From contig OZ245048.1 of the NCBI GenBank assembly GCA_965224435.1, positions 1,364,001 to 1,428,000 of the forward strand: a DNA stretch of 64,000 nucleotides, written 5' to 3'. The notes below the pieces were generated by a model. The model saw nothing but the letters and a program-made list of their open reading frames with translations. It was not told the origin of the DNA and searched no databases. The position numbers and the translations under genes were made by a program. Source of the DNA: JAJRQY01 sp965224435 (GTDB lineage: Bacteria > Actinomycetota > Acidimicrobiia > Acidimicrobiales > SZUA-35). Below, in pieces: positions 7,523-16,191 of the stretch; the stretch's first letter is position 1; every line of letters begins with the position of its first letter.

Positions 7523-9556
7523 TCAGATGTCCAAAAGCTCAGGATTGATGAGCCCTGAGTTGTCAACAATGTACTCCTTGCGGGTGGCAACATCATTTCC
7601 CATCAGGATGCTGAAGAGATTGGCGGCCTCAACCGCTTCTTCCCCGTGTTTCATGGTCATTCGCTTGAGCACACGAGACTCCTGGTTGAGAGTCGTCTCC
7701 GCCAGTTCCTCAACATTCATCTCGCCCAAGCCCTTGAAGCGCTTCCACTTGTTCAGTTCTACGTTGTGCTCAGCTGAAAGCTTGTTGCGTTCCTCGTCGC
7801 TGAAGGCATACAACTGCTTGCCGCGCACCTTTGTGGCGAAGAGTGGTGGCTGAGCGGCATAGACCTGACCGGCCTCCAGCAGCGGTCGCATGTAGTGGTA
7901 GATCAGAGTTAGAAGGAGGCATCGGATGTGAGAGCCGTCAACATCGGCGTCGCACAGGATGATGATTCGGCCGTATCGGCAGTCTTCCAGCTTGAAGTCG
8001 CGACCAGATCCGGCACCAATGGAAGTGATCAAGGCCTGGGCCTCGGTATTGTCGATGACCTGCTTGAGCGAAGCCTTGCCCGCGTTCACGACCTTGCCCC
8101 GAAGTGGCAATACCGCCATGATCTCCGAATCTCGTCCTTGCTTCGCTGGGCCAGCGGCCGAATTTCCTTCCACAATCAGAAGCTCGGCATCAGGGCCGTG
8201 CAGGCGACAATCTGCCAACTTGTCGGGCATGCCGTTGGAGGAGAGGCTAGAGGCCTTGCGGCGAGCGTCCAGTTGTTGCTTGGCCAGCACCCGGTTGAGG
8301 ATGGCTTGAGTCATCTTCTCCCGAAGACCATTGACGTGGACCTTGCGGCCGCCACCATTGACCCAATCGCTGAAACCAAGCTTGGTTGCTTCATAGACCA
8401 GCCGCTGGACGGGGGGAGTGCCAAGCTCTTGCTTGGTCTGCCCCTTGAACTGGGGCTCGGCGAACACAACCTTGACCGCGGCAACGAGACCTTCTTGCAC
8501 ATCAGCTGGAGTCGCCCGGTCGTTTCCTGCCTTGGCCAACTTCTTCAGCTTCTTGGTCTCTGCCAGCAGGATCTCATTTGCCGCCTTGGTCAGCCCGCGT
8601 TCATAGCCCGTGACGTGGGTGCCACCCTCCGACGTTGGAATAGTGTTGACGAAGCTGACGATGTTGGTGTCGAATCCCTTAACCCAGCGCATGGCGATGT
8701 CAATGGTGCATTCGCGAACGACATTGCTCATCTTGCCGTCGACGGGAACGGTTTCTTCGAAGGACGCATCGGTTTTGATGCTCAGGATATCGGTGACTGG
8801 TTCGCCAACAGTGAGGTAGTCCACATAGTCGGCCAGGCCGCCAGCAGCAACAAAATCCTCCGGATCACGACCGGCTCCTCGCCGGTCATGCAGCTTGATG
8901 TGGAGTCCAGGAACCAGGAAGCAGACGCGGGCCACATGATCGCGGATTTGCTCATACTCAATGCGTGCATCAGGGTCGAAAATTTGCAGGTCCGGCCAGA
9001 ATCGAACTCGGGTTCCGGTGCGGCTCTTTGGCACCGCCTTGATCTTGGCCAGCTTCGAACCAGGCTTGAACGCGCCAGACTTGAGGTAATTCCCCGGGAC
9101 GCGCTCGTTGAAGACCAGTCGCCATGTTGCCGCATCTCGGTCGACCTCGGCCACGATCTTGGAGGCCAGGGCGTTGACGACTGAAGCACCAACGCCGTGT
9201 AGCCCGCCCGAAGCCGAGTAGGCCCCAGACCCAAACTTGCCACCGGCATGCAGCTCGGTAAACACGATTTCCAGAGCGGTCCGGCCATCAGGCTTCTTGC
9301 CAATGGGGATGCCTCGTCCATCGTCGGTGACCTCAATGGATCCATCACGATGGAGTGTTACCTCAACGTGGGAGGCAAATCCTGCCGCTGCTTCATCGAC
9401 ACTATTGTCAATGATCTCCCAAACCAGATGGTGGAGACCTTCGGTGCCTGTTCCGCCGATATACATTCCCGGCCGCTTGCGAACGGCATCGAGTCCCTCC
9501 AGGATCTGGATTTGTGAGGCGTCGTAGTCAGACTTGGATGCCTTCTTCTTTACCAC
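7523..9556 (-). CDS. parE: Type IIA DNA topoisomerase B subunit (ParE-like)
   Basis: ATPase and TOPRIM subunit of a gyrase/topoisomerase IV. GHKL motifs are visible: IIDNSVDEA, DDGRGIPIG and GGLHGVGASVVNAL. The transducer and TOPRIM domains follow with LIVEGNSAAG and CDADVDGSHI, and the end is RKEYIVDNSGLINPELLDI. At 677 residues it matches ParE or GyrB without the enterobacterial insert. Pairing with the upstream A subunit and its resemblance to the Streptomyces ParE/ParC arrangement favour topoisomerase IV; a full GyrAB pair would normally lie elsewhere near dnaA. The GTG start has a good Shine-Dalgarno (AGGTAGGAG) and overlaps the annotated parC end by 7 bases. The TOPRIM motif reads EGN where EGD is usual. 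Confidence 0.93.
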   Translation of the reverse strand: MVKKKASKSDYDASQIQILEGLDAVRKRPGMYIGGTGTEGLHHLVWEIIDNSVDEAAAGFASHVEVTLHRDGSIEVTDDGRGIPIGKKPDGRTALEIVFTELHAGGKFGSGAYSASGGLHGVGASVVNALASKIVAEVDRDAATWRLVFNERVPGNYLKSGAFKPGSKLAKIKAVPKSRTGTRVRFWPDLQIFDPDARIEYEQIRDHVARVCFLVPGLHIKLHDRRGAGRDPEDFVAAGGLADYVDYLTVGEPVTDILSIKTDASFEETVPVDGKMSNVVRECTIDIAMRWVKGFDTNIVSFVNTIPTSEGGTHVTGYERGLTKAANEILLAETKKLKKLAKAGNDRATPADVQEGLVAAVKVVFAEPQFKGQTKQELGTPPVQRLVYEATKLGFSDWVNGGGRKVHVNGLREKMTQAILNRVLAKQQLDARRKASSLSSNGMPDKLADCRLHGPDAELLIVEGNSAAGPAKQGRDSEIMAVLPLRGKVVNAGKASLKQVIDNTEAQALITSIGAGSGRDFKLEDCRYGRIIILCDADVDGSHIRCLLLTLIYHYMRPLLEAGQVYAAQPPLFATKVRGKQLYAFSDEERNKLSAEHNVELNKWKRFKGLGEMNVEELAETTLNQESRVLKRMTMKHGEEAVEAANLFSILMGNDVATRKEYIVDNSGLINPELLDI

Positions 9557-11982
9557 CGTAGGGCTCCTACCTGAAGAATTCGATGGGGGGTTGTGCTGGC
9601 GAAACCGTCACGTCGGGTTGGCCGAAGGCCAATGGATTGAGCAGTATTGTCTGGCTTGGTTGGAGAATCGGCTTGTCCGACAATGGCAACGATCCGGTCT
9701 GGCTTGCCAACCCAGGCGTAGTCGATGCGGTTCTCGTCTCGGAACTTGGTGAGCCGTACCCCTCCGCCCCCTCGTCCTTTGCTGGGGATTTCGCCCACAT
9801 CGGTTGACTTGGCCGTTCCCTTGTTGGTGACGGAGATAATGACGGCCCCATCCGAAGCCAGTCCGGCACCGACAACTCTTGCGGTGCCCTTGAGTCCCAT
9901 ACCAGCTACGCCCTTGGCGGCAGCCCCCTGAACGCTGATGTTGGAGACGGGCGTCCGGAGTGCTTGTGCATCCGAACTGATCATGAGCAACTCGTCATTG
10001 GCGATACAAGGCAGAACGGCAATGAGCTTGTCTGGATCAACCAGCTTCATCACCAGGCGGCCATGCGATACGTTCACAACGATTTCAAGCTCGACCCGCT
10101 TGACCATACCGCTGGCGGTGACCAGCAGGAGTGGGTCCCCGGTTGCCTTGTCATCGAGAATACTCAGAACTGTCTCACCCCGATCGGCGGCGAAGACCTC
10201 GGAAGCGTCCTTGCCTCGGCTTCGCCCGCCAACTTCGGGCAGATCGAAGGCGGACGCATGAAGTAGTCGCCCGGTGGAGGTGATAGCCAAGACCTTGTTG
10301 CGAAGGCTGCTGACCGCTACTGAAGAGATGACGTCGTGCCTGCCAGGGCTGTACGAACGTGATGAGCCAACGGGCTCACGACCAATGATTCCCGAGGCTG
10401 AAAGGGTGACAACACAAGGGTCATCTGGCATTTCGGCCGCAACTTCTTGTTCCAGTTCTGCCAGGACAGGAACCTCGTCGCTGCCAATGATTCTGGAGCG
10501 GCGAGCTTTGCCGTACTTGTGGGCGATCTCTCCAAGTTCCTTGATGACAATGGTTCGCTGTCGTTGTTCTGATCCGAGGATCTGTTCGAGCTTGGCGATG
10601 ATCTCCAAGAGCTCAGTCCGTCGGGCAATAATCTCGTCATAGGCCAGCTCGGTCAGACGACGCAGTCGCAGTTCCAGGATGTAGTCGGCCTGAACCTCAC
10701 TGAGTTTCAGCTGCTCCATCAAGCCGCTACGAGCTTGGGGGGTATCACTGGCATTGCGGATGATGGAAACAACAAGGTCAATATTGTCGATAGCAATAAC
10801 AAAACCATCGAGGCGGTGCATCTCGATCTGAGCTTGGCTAAGGCGATACTGGGAGCGCTTGACCACCATGTCCAGTCGGTGGGTGATGTAGTGGTTGCAG
10901 AGGTCATAGATGCCAAGCGTTGTCGGGACTCCGTCGACCAAGACCACATTGTTGATGCCGAAGGTTTCCTCAAGGGGAGTGAGCTTGTACAGCTTTTGGA
11001 GGAGAAGGTCTGGCCGGATACCGGTTTTGCATTCGATGACCAGACGCAGGCCTGAAGTTCGGTCAGACAGATTCTTGAGATCAGAAATCCCCGTGAGCTT
11101 GCCGTTGTTGACCAGTTCTTTGATCTTGGTGATTACCCGTTCTGCACCAACCAGGTAGGGCAGTTCGGTGATGACGATGCCTTGGCGAGACCGGGTGACG
11201 TCGACAACTTCGGCCGTGGCACGGATGCGGAAGGTGCCTCGGCCTGTTTCATAGGCGGTACGAAGGTCTTCGTCGACCACGATGCCGCCGGTGGCAAAGT
11301 CAGGGCCCGGAAGCACTTCCATGATCTGGTCGATCGTCGGCCGGGGTCGTCGCTGGCTCATGATGAGCTTGATGGCTTCGTACACCTCCAACAGATTATG
11401 GGTCGGCATGTTGGTGGCCATGCCGACGGCGATGCCGGTTGTGCCATTGACCAAGAGGTTGGGAAGTAGCGCCGGCAGGTAGGCGGGTTCGTTCAGTTCG
11501 CCGTCATAGGTCGGTCGGAACTCGACTGTGTCTTCATCGATCTCACCGAGAAGGTCGAGGGCCGCGGGGGTGAGCTTGCATTCGGTATAGCGATAGGCGG
11601 CAGGAGGGTCATCCAGGCTGCCGAAGTTGCCTTGGGGATCGATAAGGGTGACAGGACGAGAGAAGTCTTGACCCATCCGAACCAGGGTGTCATAGATGGC
11701 GCTGTCGCCGTGGGGGTGGAACTTGGCCATGACGTCGCCGACGACATGGGCACATTTTCGATGAGGGCGATCGGGATAGAGCCGCATCTCTCGCATCGAA
11801 TACAGGATCCGACGCTGGACCGGCTTGAGCCCGTCGCGAACGTCGGGGATGGCGCGAGAGGTAATAACGGAGAGTGAATAGGCAAGGAACGAGTCGCTGA
11901 GTTCTTCAGAGACGGGAACGTCGACTACTTCTCGAGCGAACGGCAGCAACTCTCGTTGGTGCGGGCGGCCTTTTGGTGCCAT
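9550..11982 (-). CDS. parC: Type IIA DNA topoisomerase A subunit (ParC-like)
   Basis: DNA cleavage and religation subunit. The winged-helix region contains RAIPDVRDGLKPVQRRIL and HPHGDSAIYDTLVRM, and AAYRYTE carries the catalytic tyrosine (about residue 132). The GyrA-type beta-propeller follows. The protein has 810 residues. It forms an operon with parE, and the start has an AGAGGA Shine-Dalgarno. The final 35 or so residues in this frame look unlike protein. From about 9690 an alternative frame reads SDKPILQPSQTILLNP and ends at 9567, just before the parE ribosome-binding site, so a one-base insertion near 9690 is possible. The promoter upstream holds a LexA-like box. Confidence 0.93.
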   Translation of the reverse strand: MAPKGRPHQRELLPFAREVVDVPVSEELSDSFLAYSLSVITSRAIPDVRDGLKPVQRRILYSMREMRLYPDRPHRKCAHVVGDVMAKFHPHGDSAIYDTLVRMGQDFSRPVTLIDPQGNFGSLDDPPAAYRYTECKLTPAALDLLGEIDEDTVEFRPTYDGELNEPAYLPALLPNLLVNGTTGIAVGMATNMPTHNLLEVYEAIKLIMSQRRPRPTIDQIMEVLPGPDFATGGIVVDEDLRTAYETGRGTFRIRATAEVVDVTRSRQGIVITELPYLVGAERVITKIKELVNNGKLTGISDLKNLSDRTSGLRLVIECKTGIRPDLLLQKLYKLTPLEETFGINNVVLVDGVPTTLGIYDLCNHYITHRLDMVVKRSQYRLSQAQIEMHRLDGFVIAIDNIDLVVSIIRNASDTPQARSGLMEQLKLSEVQADYILELRLRRLTELAYDEIIARRTELLEIIAKLEQILGSEQRQRTIVIKELGEIAHKYGKARRSRIIGSDEVPVLAELEQEVAAEMPDDPCVVTLSASGIIGREPVGSSRSYSPGRHDVISSVAVSSLRNKVLAITSTGRLLHASAFDLPEVGGRSRGKDASEVFAADRGETVLSILDDKATGDPLLLVTASGMVKRVELEIVVNVSHGRLVMKLVDPDKLIAVLPCIANDELLMISSDAQALRTPVSNISVQGAAAKGVAGMGLKGTARVVGAGLASDGAVIISVTNKGTAKSTDVGEIPSKGRGGGGVRLTKFRDENRIDYAWVGKPDRIVAIVGQADSPTKPDNTAQSIGLRPTRRDGFASTTPHRILQVGALRW

Positions 11983-12035
11983 GAAATCCTCTTCGGGGCT
12001 GAAAATGCTCTCGGGCGGGTGATCTGGGTCGCCCT

Positions 12036-12056
12036 ATAGTAGCGAACGTGCGTTCC
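12036..12056 (-). promoter_or_regulatory. parCE promoter with LexA-like SOS box
   Basis: On the minus strand a TACTAT -10 box (12036-12041) is directly preceded by an interrupted palindrome at 12043-12056. In plus orientation that palindrome reads CGAACGTGCGTTCC, i.e. GAAC-N4-GTTC. The actinobacterial and Gram-positive SOS consensus is CGAAC-N4-GTTCG (established). LexA bound there would cover the -10/-35 spacer. A 5' UTR of about 46 nt is implied. Confidence 0.5.
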
Positions 12057-12110
12057 CAGGCGCGACACATCGACGACCCAATTCGCTGACCTGGTGAGGA
12101 CGACGCTGGA

Positions 12111-12128
12111 TCGTCGATGAATCGACGA
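12111..12128. repeat. Perfect inverted repeat between parC and the small basic protein gene
   Basis: TCGTCGAT and ATCGACGA flank a 2-nt centre. A third copy of ATCGACGA lies at 12069-12076. It could be an operator, or a hairpin downstream of the gene at 12164, although no T-run follows. Confidence 0.45.
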
Positions 12129-12163
12129 CGTGTATGAAAGTGAAGCTAGTAAAAAGCGACTAG

Positions 12164-12400
12164 TTAGCGACGGCGACGGCGACGGCGAGCGTCGATCTTG
12201 CGAGCCGACTTCACCACGGTGTTGAGACGGTCTTTCATCTGCTCAGCACTTTCCGCGTTCTCGAGGTCGAGTTCGGGGGCGAGGGCTTCGAGAATGGCAC
12301 TCACGCTCACTCCCTGTTCGGCAGCGAACTCGTGCCATTGGTCGTGGGCGTCATCACTGACATATGCATGTAGGGCTTTGCGCCCGTTGTCTTCAGACAT
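12164..12400 (-). CDS. Small helical protein with poly-arginine tail
   Basis: A 78-residue protein starting MSEDNGRKALHAYVSDDAHD, with an AAAGGAG Shine-Dalgarno correctly spaced before ATG 12400. The N-terminal half (HAYVSDDAHDQWHEFAAEQG then VSVSAILEALAP) resembles the strand-helix-helix of ribbon-helix-helix proteins. The C-terminus ends in a run of seven arginines, so nucleic-acid binding is plausible. It is the last gene of the minus-strand run that begins with the SDR gene. The longer frame up to 12502 lacks a ribosome-binding site. Confidence 0.65.
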   Translation of the reverse strand: MSEDNGRKALHAYVSDDAHDQWHEFAAEQGVSVSAILEALAPELDLENAESAEQMKDRLNTVVKSARKIDARRRRRRR

Positions 12401-12513
12401 CGGTCGGGCTCCTTTGGGTTGACGGCGGCTATCAACGAAAGAATTTGCGTTGTCCCTAATACCTTCGGTTCCACGGCCGAGGAATTGATGGAACTGCGTC
12501 AACTTTCGTGTTG

Positions 12514-12930
12514 CTAGTTGGACAGTATACGCCCAAGCAGCTTGCCGAGTGGACCTGCTTGTGGCTCAACCCCTGATGCAACAAGGCTTTCCAGCTGTTC
12601 AGTAGTCAAAGTTTGCTCAGATTCTTCCCTGAGTGCTTGCATGATTTGCCCCATATTGGGATTTACCAGTCCTTGGGACCCGACGCGTACAGTCGGTACA
12701 ACCTCGTTTCCATCAGCCACACTGCGCACATATTCGCCTGCTTCTGGGTCTTCCCAGATGTTGCGCTTGTCGTATTCCAGGCCGCTTTTCTTCATTGAGC
12801 GGTCCAGAGTCATACAGAATGGGCACCCCGGCCGCCAGAAAACGGTGATCGGGGGAAGCTCAGGAGCTACTTGATCTTCTGGTGGGTCTAGCTCGGTCAG
12901 GTTTACTTCGGTCAGATTTTCTTCAGTCAC
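12514..12930 (-). CDS. Glutaredoxin-like (mycoredoxin-type) protein with acidic leader
   Basis: The core ITVFWRPGCPFCMTLDRSM followed by NEVVPTVRVG is a thioredoxin-fold glutaredoxin with a CPFC active site (about Cys36/Cys39) and the cis-Pro motif VVPTV. Mycoredoxins of this type use mycothiol in actinobacteria (established); mycothiol dependence here is inferred. A GTG start at 12930, just after the upstream stop, gives 138 residues. The leader TEENLTEVNLTELDPPED is a short acidic repeat. A C-terminal extension of about 50 residues follows the domain. The open frame up to 13071 overlaps the permease gene and is not preferred. Confidence 0.8.
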   Translation of the reverse strand: MTEENLTEVNLTELDPPEDQVAPELPPITVFWRPGCPFCMTLDRSMKKSGLEYDKRNIWEDPEAGEYVRSVADGNEVVPTVRVGSQGLVNPNMGQIMQALREESEQTLTTEQLESLVASGVEPQAGPLGKLLGRILSN

Positions 12931-12949
12931 TCTGATAGTAACCCCGCCA

Positions 12950-14125
12950 TCAAGTCGGATCTTCCCGAAGGAGCTTGCTTTCGACCACATCATGGCGGTG
13001 GATGTACGCCCCGATAAAACCTTGAGCGGTAGCGACGAAAGGCAGGGCCAGCAAAGCACCGGTCGCACCAAGCAAGCTCGTGCCTGCCAGGACCGCAGCG
13101 ATCGAGACTGCGGGGTGCATCTCCAGCGTCTGGGCTGTGACTCTGGGCTGCAAGATGTAGTTCTCTATCTGCTGATAGATGATGATGATGGCAAGGACCC
13201 ACAGCGCCTTGGACGGTTGCACCCCAAGAGCAACCAGGATGGGAAGAACCCCGGCCAGGTAGGTGCCCAGAGTTGGAATGAATTGGGACACCAGGCCAAC
13301 CCACAGAGCGAGGGCTATTGGTGAGGGAAGTCCAAGGATTGAGAAGGCGACCCAATGCACAATCGCCGAGGCCGCACCAAGAATGAAGCGGGAAGAAATG
13401 TAGGCACCTGTCTTGGAGATGGCCAGTTCCCATACCCGGAGGACCTCGTGTTGGCGTGCCGGGGGCAATACCGAACAGATGGTCCGTCGCAGCCGCGGGC
13501 CATCGGCGGTGAGGTAGAAGACGAAGAGCAAGATGGTCAATGCCTGAAAGAGCAGGCTGGCGATGCCGGTGCCAGTGGCTAGGAGGCGATCAGCGATGGT
13601 TCCTGCCAGCTTGCTTGCAGTTCCGCCGTCCTGGAATTGATCGGTGAAATCATCAGTCTGGAGTTCGACTCCAAACCGATTTTCGATCCACGCCTGCCCA
13701 CTGGTCATATAGCCCGGCAGCTCATCGACTAGATCGGTGAGCTGGTTGGCGACCAAGTCGCCTATGACGGCAAGGAACCCCAGTGATCCGATGATTAGAG
13801 CCAGAAGGGACAGGCCGGTTGCCGCACCTCGGCTCATACCGCGTTCCTCCATCCGGTCGACCACCGGTTCTAGGGCGAAGGAAATGAAGAGGGCCAACAG
13901 GATCTGGATGAGAAGGCCATCCAGCTTGTTGATGAGAATGAGCAGAGCCCATAGGCCAACCAGCACACCCCACCAGGTAAAGATCGCCTTGCGGATCAGC
14001 TTGGGCAAGTCTCGTCCTGCCGTTGAAGCCACTTCGGTGTCTGTTAGTTCAGCGTCCGTTAGCTCGGTGTCTGTTAGTTCAGCGTCTGTCAGCTGTTCAT
14101 CTGTTATCTCGTGGTTAGAGCCCAT
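12950..14125 (-). CDS. AI-2E family (PerM-type) transporter
   Basis: The permease has the AI-2E/PerM architecture. A hydrophobic pair near the start (WWGVLVGLWALLILINKLDG and IQILLALFISFALEPVVDRM) is followed by RGMSRGAATGLSLLALI. Near the end come LWVGLVSQFIPTLGTYLAG, IIIYQQIENYILQPRV and ALLALPFVATAQG. Family members export autoinducers, indole or sodium; the substrate is unknown. The N-terminus carries a repeated acidic pentapeptide (LTDAE, LTDTE) encoded by 15-bp tandem repeats. ATG 14125 is chosen; a TTG at 14134 is possible. It lies 13 nt after the site-2 protease gene. Confidence 0.88.
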   Translation of the reverse strand: MGSNHEITDEQLTDAELTDTELTDAELTDTEVASTAGRDLPKLIRKAIFTWWGVLVGLWALLILINKLDGLLIQILLALFISFALEPVVDRMEERGMSRGAATGLSLLALIIGSLGFLAVIGDLVANQLTDLVDELPGYMTSGQAWIENRFGVELQTDDFTDQFQDGGTASKLAGTIADRLLATGTGIASLLFQALTILLFVFYLTADGPRLRRTICSVLPPARQHEVLRVWELAISKTGAYISSRFILGAASAIVHWVAFSILGLPSPIALALWVGLVSQFIPTLGTYLAGVLPILVALGVQPSKALWVLAIIIIYQQIENYILQPRVTAQTLEMHPAVSIAAVLAGTSLLGATGALLALPFVATAQGFIGAYIHRHDVVESKLLREDPT

Positions 14126-14138
14126 CTCGGCCAAGAGA

Positions 14139-15330
14139 TTAGCCCCCGACGGAGTGGAAGTCGGGTTTGCTCACTGGTTCGATGTCGGGAAGTCGTCCCC
14201 ACCAATCTGGTGCTGTCATTAACTGGTGAATCTGTGCTTGAGACACCGTCCCAAGAATCTGGTTGTCCTGGACTCGGTGGATTACCGCCAGTGGATAGGA
14301 ATCCTCCATCCTTTGCAAGACAACGTCGACGGACTCGGTGTTCCAAGCTCGGGGAACGGCTTCGCTGGACACCGCGAGCTCCGCCACTGATGTCCAGCTC
14401 CGTTCGGCTGGTGACAGAGCCGATCCGCGGGCCGGGGTCAAATAGCCGATCGGCTCATGTCCCCAATGCACCACTGGGTGGGCAATGTGTTGCTGGTCGG
14501 TTCCCGCCCATGACGCGAATCGGTCCACGGGGGTACTTCCCGGAACAGTGGTTGGATAAAAACTTGTGATCGATTCGATGTCGGTTCGATTGAAGCGACG
14601 ACGGATGGCCGCACCGATGACTTCGGTTCGTGCTGCACCGAGCAGGAAGACGCCCATCACCAGCGCGGAGATCCATGGCCGGAGTGGTTGTTCGAAAAAC
14701 ACTCATTGCGCTCACGCCAGCAACAATCAGAGCGAATCCAGCAACCAGCCCGCAGCGGGCTGAATGCAAGCGGGAAGTTTCCGCGTCACCGGTTCGCTTC
14801 CAGATGGCTGCCGTCAGGATCCGTCCTCCGTCCAAAGGCGAGGCTGGGAAGCAAGTTACTGGCGGCGATAAGAACATTCACGATTCCCAGCCAGGCGACA
14901 ATGGCAGGACCCGGTCCAACAATGTCTTGGGACCGGGCGATGAGAGCGGCGCCAGAAAATCCAAGCGCCGATCAACATGCTGGCAAGTGGCCCAGCAAGA
15001 GCGATCTCGAATTCGGCCTTTGGGGTTTTGGCTTGGCGGCTGAGTTTGGCTACTCCACCCAGAATCCAGAGGCTGATGCCGTCCACCTTTATGCCGTGAG
15101 CGTTTCGCCAGAAAGGCGTGGCCAAGTTCGTGGCCAAGGATGGAGAGGACAAAGAGGAAGGCACACGCCGATGCTGCCATCAGCCGATCGAGCAAGGGGG
15201 CAGTCGGATAGAGGCTTGGAAGCACAGTGAACGCCAGTGAATAGACGACGAATGCCGCCATGCCAAGCACGCTCCAGTGGGCAGAGATGGGAACGCCGGC
15301 GATGCGCCCCAGTCGAATATTGCTGCTCAT
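14139..15330 (-). pseudogene. Site-2 protease (M50B) with CBS domains, multiply frameshifted
   Basis: Joining frames recovers a full-length M50B metalloprotease of about 395 residues. It starts MSSNIRLGRIAGVPISAHWS, then has the zinc motif GHELGHAFLAKR, HGIKVDGISLWILGGVA, EIALAGPLASMLIGA, NLLPSLPLDGGRIL (the LDG zinc ligand) and a C-terminal CBS pair. Each switch is explained by one extra base at or near 15099, 14963, 14839 and 14700. Site-2 proteases cut transmembrane regulators such as anti-sigma factors. ATG 15330 overlaps the SDR stop as ATGA. The reading frame between lesions is well conserved, so the damage is recent or is a sequencing artefact. Confidence 0.85.
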
Positions 15331-16091
15331 TGAAACGAGACGAGCCCGCCGCCGTCCAAAACCAGGTGTTGGCCAGTCATCCAAGAAGCTGAATCCGACG
15401 CCAGGTACAAGGCCGCTTGAGCGATGTCGTCAGTCTCTCCCAGTCGCTTGAGGGGGTAGGAGTTGGCAATCTTGTCGCCGGCCTCGCCTTCCCACAGGAA
15501 ACGAGCAAAGTCAGTTTTGATAAGACCCGGGCAGATGGCATTGACCCGGACCTTTGGTCCGAGTTCGGCACCGAGTTGTTCGGTCATCTTCAGCAATGCG
15601 GCTTTGGTGAGGTCATAGACGCCGATTGACTCGCTCGTCATCTTGGCCCCGACGGAGGAAATGTTGATGATCACCCCACCGTGATCTTTCATCGAGGCTT
15701 GCCACGCGGCCTGGCTCCACATGAGTGGTGCGGTTAGATTGACCTGGATGGTCTTGTCCCAACGGCCGAGATCAACCTCGATCATTGGTCCGGCGTAGGG
15801 ATTGGTGGCAGCGTTGTTGACCAGGATGTCCAGTCCACCGAGTTGCTCAAGAGTGGCTTGTGTGGCTTGGACCGCAGCATCGTTCGATCCAGTATTGGCC
15901 ACGAACCAGCGACAGCCGGTGGTGCCAGACTCCGCATCGATCTCAGCGGCTGCTGCCTCCAGCGGTTCGGCTTTGCGTGAGACGATCATGACCCGGGCGC
16001 CTGCCTTGGCGAAGGTGGTGGCGATGGCCTTGCCGATCCCTCGTGAGCCTCCGGTTACCAGCGCTACTTTGCCGTCCAGTCGAAGTTCCAT
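15327..16091 (-). CDS. Short-chain dehydrogenase/reductase (SDR), FabG-like
   Basis: A classical SDR of 254 residues. The dinucleotide-binding motif TGGSRGIGKA is near the N-terminus, followed by LVNNAATNPY (NNAG type), the catalytic Ser in INISSVGAK and the YDLTK catalytic Tyr-Lys. The tail is WMTGQHLVLDGGG. It reduces or oxidises a hydroxy/keto group with NAD(P); the substrate is not predictable. The start MELRLDGKVALVTGG at 16091 sits 7 nt after a TAGATT -10 box, so it is preferred to the ATG at 16112. It is followed by the site-2 protease gene with a 4-base overlap. Confidence 0.92.
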   Translation of the reverse strand: MELRLDGKVALVTGGSRGIGKAIATTFAKAGARVMIVSRKAEPLEAAAAEIDAESGTTGCRWFVANTGSNDAAVQATQATLEQLGGLDILVNNAATNPYAGPMIEVDLGRWDKTIQVNLTAPLMWSQAAWQASMKDHGGVIINISSVGAKMTSESIGVYDLTKAALLKMTEQLGAELGPKVRVNAICPGLIKTDFARFLWEGEAGDKIANSYPLKRLGETDDIAQAALYLASDSASWMTGQHLVLDGGGLVSFQ

Positions 16092-16098
16092 AGCCAGC

Positions 16099-16104
16099 AA
16101 TCTA
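16099..16104 (-). promoter_or_regulatory. -10 box of SDR operon (leaderless)
   Basis: TAGATT on the minus strand, 7 nt upstream of ATG 16091. It decides the SDR start. Confidence 0.5.
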
Positions 16105-16178
16105 GATGACATAGAACCGAATTGGTAGTAGCGAACAGGACGTCGGTGGAATGTTCAGTCATTGAGCATTCAAGCAAC

Positions 16179-16184
16179 TACGGT
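16179..16184 (+). promoter_or_regulatory. -10 box of alpha/beta hydrolase gene (leaderless)
   Basis: TACGGT, 7 nt before ATG 16192. Confidence 0.5.
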
Positions 16185-16191
16185 TTAGCTG

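Noticed and set aside
7928..9184. 418-codon plus-strand open frame
   Set aside because: It is antisense to parE, whose motifs are unambiguous; long antisense frames are common in this codon usage and the translation shows no domain.
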